In this document: positions 7,589-13,512 of the stretch, piece by piece
Position numbering within the stretch: position 1 is the first letter of the stretch
How the letters are laid out: the number at the start of each line of letters is the position of its first letter
From: an uncultured Ardenticatenia bacterium
GTDB lineage: Bacteria > Chloroflexota > Anaerolineae > Promineifilales > Promineifilaceae
Assembly: GCA_937858165.1 (NCBI GenBank)
Contig: CALLZA010000923.1
Location: forward strand, 1-17,835
Length of the DNA stretch: 17,835 bases
Direction: 5' to 3'
Program-made: the position numbers and the translations under genes
The notes under the pieces: model-generated
What the model was told of the DNA's origin: nothing
Databases searched by the model: none
The model's input: only the letters and a program-made list of their open reading frames with translations

Positions 7589-7894
7589 ATGGCAGGCAAC
7601 GACATCATCAAGCTGAACTACACCCAGGCGCGAGCCATGGCCGCCAGCATGAAAAAGGGCGCCAAACAGTTGGAAGCGAGCATCAACGAGATGAACCGGA
7701 TCATGTCCCTGTTGCAGGGTGGCGGCCTGCGGGGCGAGGCGGGCGAAGCCTTCATTGACGGCATGCGCAGCGCGCTCATCCCCAACATGCAGCGCCTGCA
7801 GCAGAAGTACGTCGAGGTGCAACTCGACATCCTGAAGAACGTCCAACTGAACATCCAGGCCGACCGCAAGTCGCGCGACGCGATGCGCAACTAG
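7589..7894 (+). CDS. WXG100-family protein 2, Trp replaced by Leu
   Basis: 101 residues, 13 nt after the previous gene, with AGGAGG (7576-7581) 7 nt before the ATG. The helical-hairpin layout is the same, but the turn reads GGGLRGEAGEAF, with Leu47 in place of the Trp of WXG. Gly49, Phe55 and Pro65 keep the spacing seen in proteins 1 and 3. It is Met- and Gln-rich in both helices. The likely role is partner of a neighbouring WXG100 protein in a secreted or structural heterodimer. Membership is supported by length, turn, spacing and operon position despite the missing Trp. Confidence 0.85.
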   Translation: MAGNDIIKLNYTQARAMAASMKKGAKQLEASINEMNRIMSLLQGGGLRGEAGEAFIDGMRSALIPNMQRLQQKYVEVQLDILKNVQLNIQADRKSRDAMRN

Positions 7895-7917
7895 CCGTCG
7901 CGGGCAAGGAGAACACC

Positions 7918-8274
7918 ATGGGACTCTTCGATTCGTTCAATCCGCTGATCAAGATCGCCAAGCAGGTCGTCAAGGGCGTGCAGGCGGGCATCATGCAGCA
8001 GGTCAACATCGTGGACACGGCCGTTAAGGCCCCGGTCAACGCCATGATCGGCCAGGTGGTCGGCGGCGTCTGGAAAGGGGAAGGCGCCGACGCTTTCGTG
8101 GAGGTCTGCAAGAATCTGGTCTTGCCCGAGGCCGAGAGCATCATGTCCACTGGTCGTACGATGAGTGGCGGCATTGGTCAGGCGCTCGACATCATGGAGC
8201 GGGCCGACAATCAGGCCACCGGGTTTATCAATGATCTGGTCGGCAGCTACTTCAAGAACATCTACAGAGCTTAG
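7918..8274 (+). CDS. WXG100-family protein 3 with N-terminal extension
   Basis: 118 residues, with AAGGAG (7906-7911) 6 nt before the ATG. The turn GGVWKGEGADAF contains Trp52-Lys-Gly54, and Phe60 and Pro70 keep the shared spacing. The N-terminal side is about 7 residues longer than in protein 1, beginning MGLFDSFNPL, and the C-terminal tail is also longer and ends aromatic/basic (YFKNIYRA). The longer helices could suit a different partner or an effector-like role. No YxxxD/E is seen. One Cys (64) lies just after the turn. Confidence 0.87.
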   Translation: MGLFDSFNPLIKIAKQVVKGVQAGIMQQVNIVDTAVKAPVNAMIGQVVGGVWKGEGADAFVEVCKNLVLPEAESIMSTGRTMSGGIGQALDIMERADNQATGFINDLVGSYFKNIYRA

Positions 8275-8325
8275 GGTGGCGGACGCGCCGGCGGCCCACC
8301 AGTAGACACGACAAGCGAGGAACGT

Positions 8326-8625
8326 ATGGCCAAGACGGAAACAATGATGAACGTGCCCGCCGTCAAAAAGATGGGCACTACTTTTGGCGACATCGGTGGG
8401 GTTCTAGATGGCGTCAGCAAGGTGATGCAGCTGCTGCTGACGACGCTGCGGGCGACGGCCTTCGTCGGCATGTTCGGCGGCTGGGCGTTGCAGTCCTATC
8501 TGGAACAGGTCAAGCCGGTTGTGGATCGGCTGGCCAAGCAGTGCAAGGAACTCGGCCGTGATCTGGCCTTCTCCGCCCAGGCCTATGAGCGGGGCGACGC
8601 CGAAGGCAAGACCCGCTTCTACTAG
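8326..8625 (+). CDS. WXG100-like protein 4 with a YxxxD motif
   Basis: 99 residues, GAGG (8317-8320) a few nt before the ATG. It is more divergent: the first helix is hydrophobic (about 33-50), the turn is GGWALQSYLE with Trp53 but Leu in place of the Gly, and the Pro comes 11 rather than 18 residues after the Trp. The C-terminal tail has YERGD (87-91), matching the YxxxD/E motif known as a type VII export signal on one partner of actinobacterial dimers. It is the only one of the four with that motif. It may be the signal-bearing partner, or a more distant ESX-type helical protein. Confidence 0.75.
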   Translation: MAKTETMMNVPAVKKMGTTFGDIGGVLDGVSKVMQLLLTTLRATAFVGMFGGWALQSYLEQVKPVVDRLAKQCKELGRDLAFSAQAYERGDAEGKTRFY

Positions 8626-8648
8626 GCGGGTGATCCAGCGCATTTGTC

Positions 8649-8689
8649 GGCGCGACGGACCCAGGCCTTTCGCCTGTGCCCGTCGCGCC
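8649..8689 (+). other. Strong two-tier stem-loop between the WXG100 genes and the VWA-FHA gene
   Basis: GGCGCGACGG (8649-8658) pairs perfectly with CCGTCGCGCC (8680-8689). Inside it, CAGGC (8662-8666) pairs with GCCTG (8672-8676), with a symmetric 3x3 internal loop and a 5-nt apical loop CTTTC. No U-tract follows, so a simple intrinsic terminator is unlikely. It fills most of the 99-nt gap between the small-protein genes and the machinery genes, fitting an mRNA-stabilising, processing or attenuating element. Confidence 0.7.
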
Positions 8690-8724
8690 AGCCGTGTCCG
8701 GAATACGATGGAGCGGGAACTACC

Positions 8725-10809
8725 ATGACCTTTCGCGCGCGTGCCATCCGTCTTCTCGGCCTGTTGGGGGCGCTCGGTCTGGCCTGTTGGCTGGCGGCCG
8801 GCCCCGGTGGCGCGGCCCCGGCCCAGGCCCAGGCCGACGCGGCCACCCGCCTGGAGATCGTCACTGTGGACACGTCGGGGTTCCCGGACACAGTCGTCAC
8901 CGTCAGAGTGGTGGACGCCAGCGGCCGCCCCGTGCGCGGTCTGACCGACTTCCAACTGTTGGAGAACGACCAACCTGTGGCCACCCCCGACGTAGAAGAG
9001 GTCGAGATAAGCGCGTCCATTGCGGTTCTCGTTCTTGTCGATCAGGGGATTCTGTCCATTCTGCGCTACCGCAGTTACTACGAGGATCCCCCCACCCTGA
9101 AGGGCGTGCTTCAGGCGTTGGGGGATGGCGTTCTGAGCGAGACGGATACGGTCTGCCTGGCCGTCGGTCGCGCCGACAGCGGCACGAACGGCCGCCAGCA
9201 GATGCTACTTCCTCTTGAATGCGGCCTCTACTCCCCCTTCGACTACGACCAGAGTATAGCCGAACTGGATATAGACCTGGCGCAGCAGTTCCCCGCCGGC
9301 GACCCCCGCCAGGACGTGCAAGGTGTCCATACTGCCCCCTTATTTGAGGACGCGCTGACTGCCCTGGCTGGTCAACCGGACCCGGTCGTTGTCTTCCTGT
9401 CGGCCTACATGGTCGCGTCGCCGGAGCAGGAGGGCCAAAACCCGTCGCAGGCGACGGCTGACCAGGTAGCCCAGGCGGCCGTCGCTGCCGGCGCACGCGT
9501 CTTCGTCTTGCAGGCCGCCGGCAACACATTGGCCGGCAACCCGGCCGAACTGCAAGAGCCGATGATCACCCTGGCCCGCGAGACCGGCGGCGAATACGTC
9601 GAACTGAATGTGGGCCGTGATTATGTCAATGATGCCCGCGCCGCTTTTGGCCGCATTCGCCGGCCCGATTTCGCCTACGAACTGACCTACCGCAGCGCCG
9701 ACGGCACGCCGGGCGAGCGGCGGCTGTCGGTGGCCCTGGCCGGGCAGCCGGAGTTGGTCGTGGAGCAGACCGTCAGCGTGGCCGTCGCCCCGCCCGCAGC
9801 CGACGAGGCCAATCTGGCCATCGACCCGGCGCTGGACGGCCGGCGTCAGATTCGCGTGCCCATCGCCTGGCCGGACGACTTCTCGCCGCGCGCCATTCGG
9901 GCCGTCACCCTCAACGGTGAGCCGATCGAGACATTTGACTTGGCCGACGGCGTGCTCACTTTCTCCATTGATGAGATGATCACTGGCGACCTGCGCCTGG
10001 TGATCGAGGATGAGGTGGGCCAAACGGCGCATCTGGTGATCCAGATTGCTACGCCGCCGTCGCCTACACCAACGTCCGCCCCTCCGACGGCCACGCCCAC
10101 GCCCGCTGTCGTGCCTGTCGCGCCGCCCAGCCGATTCACCGGCGTCTGGCCGTGGCTGGCGGTACTGGCTGTGGCGATAGTGGCCGCCGCAGCCTATCTG
10201 GGGATGCGCCGCGGAACGCTGTCGCACAGCGGCCAGGGCATCGGCGAGGGGGCGCGGCGCATCGCCACCATCGGCACGGCCCGCGAGGAGAAGCAAGCCC
10301 TGGCCTATCTGCTCGTTCTGACCGGGCGCGACAACCTGATCGGCCAGAACGTGCCCCTCTACAATGAGATCACAACCATCGGTCGCGATCCCCAACTGAC
10401 CGATATCCAACTCTACGACGTCAGCGAACTCAGTTCGATCAGCGGCCAGCATTGCACCATCCAGGTTGATCACGGCCTCTTCCTGATCATTGACAACAAC
10501 TCTTCCAACGGCACCTATGTCAACGGCGAAGCGCTGACCCCCGACCTGCCCCACCAGTTGCAGAACGGCGACGAGATCGTGCTGGGCGACAAAGCCCGGC
10601 ACGGGGCGCAACTGCGTTTTGAGATCAGCCGGCGCGCCCTCAATCGCTTCTCCCACACCGTCATCGACGGCGAGTGGCAGGGCGGCGAGCGCAGCGGCAC
10701 GGCGACGACTCCCGGCCCGACGCGCGGCCTCGACCGCCTGGATGACCTATGGCCGCCCGACGAAGCGTCGGCGGAGCCACCGGCAGCCAGCACAGGCCAG
10801 GCGGAGTAA
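8725..10809 (+). CDS. Extracellular VWA-like / TM / cytoplasmic FHA protein 1
   Basis: 694 residues from the ATG at 8725, which gives a clean signal sequence (MTFRARAIRLLGLLGALGLA) with GGAG at 8710-8713; the frame extends upstream to 8644 but runs through the stem-loop. Residues about 40-340 look like a beta-sandwich plus a VWA-like fold (IAVLVLVD at 99-106, VVVFLS at 221-226, GARVFVLQA at 256-264), but the MIDAS-like position reads DQGIL, so metal binding is doubtful. A Thr/Pro spacer (about 444-468) precedes a TM helix (about 474-493). The cytoplasmic tail has an FHA domain: TIGRD (551-555), SISGQHC (571-577), NNSSNGTYVN (591-600). FHA domains bind phosphothreonine, so it is probably a target of the kinase encoded 3 nt downstream. 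The orientation is VWA outside, FHA inside. Confidence 0.85.
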   Translation: MTFRARAIRLLGLLGALGLACWLAAGPGGAAPAQAQADAATRLEIVTVDTSGFPDTVVTVRVVDASGRPVRGLTDFQLLENDQPVATPDVEEVEISASIAVLVLVDQGILSILRYRSYYEDPPTLKGVLQALGDGVLSETDTVCLAVGRADSGTNGRQQMLLPLECGLYSPFDYDQSIAELDIDLAQQFPAGDPRQDVQGVHTAPLFEDALTALAGQPDPVVVFLSAYMVASPEQEGQNPSQATADQVAQAAVAAGARVFVLQAAGNTLAGNPAELQEPMITLARETGGEYVELNVGRDYVNDARAAFGRIRRPDFAYELTYRSADGTPGERRLSVALAGQPELVVEQTVSVAVAPPAADEANLAIDPALDGRRQIRVPIAWPDDFSPRAIRAVTLNGEPIETFDLADGVLTFSIDEMITGDLRLVIEDEVGQTAHLVIQIATPPSPTPTSAPPTATPTPAVVPVAPPSRFTGVWPWLAVLAVAIVAAAAYLGMRRGTLSHSGQGIGEGARRIATIGTAREEKQALAYLLVLTGRDNLIGQNVPLYNEITTIGRDPQLTDIQLYDVSELSSISGQHCTIQVDHGLFLIIDNNSSNGTYVNGEALTPDLPHQLQNGDEIVLGDKARHGAQLRFEISRRALNRFSHTVIDGEWQGGERSGTATTPGPTRGLDRLDDLWPPDEASAEPPAASTGQAE

Positions 10810-10812
10810 CCC

Positions 10813-11742
10813 ATGGCGCTGCCAACCGGCCAATTCATCGAACCCTATCGCATCGAGGCGTTGCTGTCGGAGGGGGGCATGTCGGACATCTATCTGGCCA
10901 GCACCCAGGATCGCCGCTATCACAAGATCGCCGTCAAGTGTAGCAAGGACGGGCGGATCGAATATCAGGACGCCCTGCGGCGCGAGGTAGACAATCTTAA
11001 GCTCCTGCGCCACCCCTGCGTCGTGCGCATCTACCCGCTGCGCCTGAGCCGCGAGCGTGTGGTCTACCACGCCCGCGCCGACAAAGCCCCCAGTCAGCCG
11101 TGGTACTTCGCCATGGAGCACATTACCGGCGGCGGGCTGGATAGCCACATCGCGCGGCTGGCCCATCTGTCGGTTGCCTGGCGAACGGAGTTGTTCTACC
11201 AGTTGCTTGTGGCCGTCCACTTCATCCATCGCGCAGGCTTTACGCATTGTGATTTGAAGCCGGAGAACATTTTACTACGCGAAAATCCGCGCATGGATCG
11301 CCTGCCGCAGCCGGTGCTGGTTGATTTCGGCAGCGCCTCGCCCATCGGCCGCCGCCGCAATCTGACCCACACGCCCCATTACGCCCCACCCGAAGTCATC
11401 CGCGCGGCCGCCGACCCGCAGAACCGCGACCTGCGCGCCCCGGAGATGCTCCCGCCTGATAAGGCCGACATCTGGGCGTTGGGCGCAATCTACTATGAGT
11501 TGTTGACCGGCGTGCCGCTCATCACGGCAACGACCTACGGTGACGCGGTGGAGGCCGTATTGAGCCGAAAGTGGCACCCCAATGTCGGCCGCAGGGCCGA
11601 TGTTCACCCGTCCCTGGCCCGCCTGGTGGAGCGCATGCTACAAGTCAACCCCTACGATCGGCCCACCGTGGACGACATCATCGTCGACGTGGAAGAGCGA
11701 ATCGCCACGATTGCGCCGCCGCGCATCCCGACTCTATCATGA
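10813..11742 (+). CDS. Soluble Ser/Thr protein kinase (non-RD, HCD catalytic loop)
   Basis: 309 residues, essentially a bare kinase domain without TM, PASTA or other sensor domain. Seen motifs: glycine-rich SEGGMSDIYLA (19-29), Lys42 in IAVK, Glu58 in the C-helix, catalytic loop THCDLKPEN (144-152) with Cys146 replacing the usual Arg of HRD, and DFG (171-173). An APE-like APPE and DIWALG (219-224) follow. Catalytic Asp147, Lys149 and Asn152 are kept, so it should be active. Non-RD kinases generally do not rely on activation-loop phosphorylation. GGAG lies 6 nt before the ATG, and the gene overlaps the phosphatase gene as ATGA. It sits between two FHA-protein genes, the likely phosphothreonine readers. 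Confidence 0.93.
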   Translation: MALPTGQFIEPYRIEALLSEGGMSDIYLASTQDRRYHKIAVKCSKDGRIEYQDALRREVDNLKLLRHPCVVRIYPLRLSRERVVYHARADKAPSQPWYFAMEHITGGGLDSHIARLAHLSVAWRTELFYQLLVAVHFIHRAGFTHCDLKPENILLRENPRMDRLPQPVLVDFGSASPIGRRRNLTHTPHYAPPEVIRAAADPQNRDLRAPEMLPPDKADIWALGAIYYELLTGVPLITATTYGDAVEAVLSRKWHPNVGRRADVHPSLARLVERMLQVNPYDRPTVDDIIVDVEERIATIAPPRIPTLS

Positions 11743-13499
11743 CCAAGCTGGTGACTGGCCTCGCCTTTGATATCGGTCAGCGCGACATCTACGAGGATCG
11801 CGTGGCCGTTCGGCGTCTGACGACGCGCAGCAAGCTGGACATCACCGTCGCGCTGGTGGCCGATGGCGTCGGCGGGGCCAATCGCGGCGAACGGGCGGCG
11901 CAGTTGGCCGTCGATGTGGCCCTGCACTATCTGGAAAACGGCTCCACGGCCTCGGATGTGCCCCGTCTGCTCGATGAAGCGTTTGTCGCCGCCAACCAGG
12001 CGGTGCTGGACGAGCGCGAGGCGACAATGGGCGCGTCAACGACACTGGCCGCGGCTGTCGTCCACGAAGATCGCCTCTTTGTGGCTAATACCGGCGACAG
12101 CCGCGTCTACCTCTGTCGCGGCCGGGCGCTGACCCAACTGACCATCGACCACAACTTCGCCAACGTCATCCCCTGGACGGGCACGATGTCGGCTGCGGCG
12201 GCCGCTATCAACCCGCGCGCCGCCGTGCTCATGCACTACCTGGGCCAACGCGCCCAGCCCCACGTTGACCACGGCTTCTACGGCGACGCGCAGTTGCCCA
12301 ACGGCGCGCTGCCGACAACCGACCCGCGCGCTGCCCACGAGCGGGGCATGGTCGGGCTGCCGCTGCGACCGGGCGATGCGGTGCTCGTCTGTTCCGATGG
12401 CCTGGTGAAGCCGGCGCCGAGTGCCCCAGCCTACGTCTTGCCCGACGAGATCGCGCGCGTGCTGGGCACGCAACAGGGTGACCGGGCGGCGCGCAGTCTG
12501 GTGTCGTTCGCTCTGGGGCGCGACGCCGACGACAACGTCTCCGTCGCCCTCATCCAGTGGCCGGGGCGGCGATCGCGCGGTCGTCCGCTCGTGGCTTTCC
12601 TGGCCTTGGTCCTGCTGGTGGGATTGGCGGCGCTGTTGCTGTGGCGCGCCTTCGACGGGCAGCGGCAAACGCTGGAAGGGCGGCTGGCGGCGCAGCAGGC
12701 ACAAGCCACTCAGGAAGTGGCTGCCGTGGCCACAACCGACGCGGCCGAGCAGGCCACGGCAACCGCCACAACCGCCAGCGGCCGGGCGACGGCCACCGCT
12801 CTGGCCGCGGCCACAGCCTCGGCCGAGGTTCGGGTCGCGGCCACGCGCCGGTTACAGGCGGCCACGGCCACAGCCGACGCCGTTGTCGCCGTCGCGGCCA
12901 CAGAGCGGGCCACGCACTGTTCGCTGGCCGGCAACTACAGCTACGAAGTGCGCCGGGTGACGCTGACCCCGGAGACGATTCGCTTCACCGTCGGCAATCG
13001 CCTGCCCCGACCCATTCCCATCGCCGTGCGCTGGCTGCTCACCAACACGGGCCTCTGTCCGCTGGTCGTGGGGGCCATCTATCGCACCCCGGATACCGGC
13101 GACGGGCCGCTGGCGGTGGTGTTCGAGCGCGACAGGGTGGTGCTGGCGGCGCTGCCCCCGGGCGAGAGCGCGGAGTTGGTGGCCACCCTGGGCGACATCG
13201 CCACGTTCGGCGAGTTGGTGACCTGGCGCGACCTCTACCGCTCCGGCGCGGTGCGCTGGGAGCCGGCCATCGCCCCGGCAGGCGAGGCCAGCGCCTTCCG
13301 ACCCATCAACCAGCCCCTGTTGCCGCTCAATAACGCTACGCAGCGGGAGTGGATCGCGATCACCGAACCGACGCCCACGCCTACCCGGCCGCCGACGATC
13401 ACGCCCACGCCCACGGCCGTGCCCACCGACGCTCCACCGCCGCCCGACGCGGACGAAAACCCATCGCTGCCGCCGGCGACGCATACGCCCGTGCCATGA
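11739..13499 (+). CDS. PP2C-family Ser/Thr phosphatase with TM helix and extracytoplasmic domain
   Basis: 586 residues from the ATG that overlaps the kinase stop (ATGA); this coupling fixes the start although the frame is open further upstream. The PP2C domain covers about 5-275: EDR (19-21), VADGVGG (40-46), ANTGDSRVY (116-124), CSDGLV (218-223), DADDNVS (262-268), holding the expected metal-binding aspartates. A TM helix follows (about 283-302). Outside is a low-complexity Ala/Thr linker (about 320-395), a beta-rich domain (about 398-510, with WLLTNTGLCPL) faintly like NBR1-type Ig modules, and a Thr/Pro tail ending the protein. The layout recalls actinobacterial PstP, also PP2C plus TM plus outside region. 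It should reverse phosphorylation by the upstream kinase; here the phosphatase, not the kinase, has the outside part. Confidence 0.9.
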   Translation: MTKLVTGLAFDIGQRDIYEDRVAVRRLTTRSKLDITVALVADGVGGANRGERAAQLAVDVALHYLENGSTASDVPRLLDEAFVAANQAVLDEREATMGASTTLAAAVVHEDRLFVANTGDSRVYLCRGRALTQLTIDHNFANVIPWTGTMSAAAAAINPRAAVLMHYLGQRAQPHVDHGFYGDAQLPNGALPTTDPRAAHERGMVGLPLRPGDAVLVCSDGLVKPAPSAPAYVLPDEIARVLGTQQGDRAARSLVSFALGRDADDNVSVALIQWPGRRSRGRPLVAFLALVLLVGLAALLLWRAFDGQRQTLEGRLAAQQAQATQEVAAVATTDAAEQATATATTASGRATATALAAATASAEVRVAATRRLQAATATADAVVAVAATERATHCSLAGNYSYEVRRVTLTPETIRFTVGNRLPRPIPIAVRWLLTNTGLCPLVVGAIYRTPDTGDGPLAVVFERDRVVLAALPPGESAELVATLGDIATFGELVTWRDLYRSGAVRWEPAIAPAGEASAFRPINQPLLPLNNATQREWIAITEPTPTPTRPPTITPTPTAVPTDAPPPPDADENPSLPPATHTPVP

Positions 13500-13512
13500 G
13501 AGGGAAGCAAGC

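Noticed and set aside
8644..8724. Upstream extension of VWA-FHA protein 1
   Set aside because: It would be encoded by the hairpin and places the signal sequence internally; the ATG at 8725 gives a normal signal peptide.
9340..10656. Long minus-strand open frame (438 codons) opposite VWA-FHA protein 1
   Set aside because: The sense frame has a signal sequence, TM helix and FHA motifs; the antisense one is a shadow with no recognisable domain.
11571..11738. Upstream extension of the phosphatase frame inside the kinase gene
   Set aside because: It overlaps conserved kinase sequence; the ATGA overlap at 11739 is the usual coupling arrangement and begins right at the PP2C domain.
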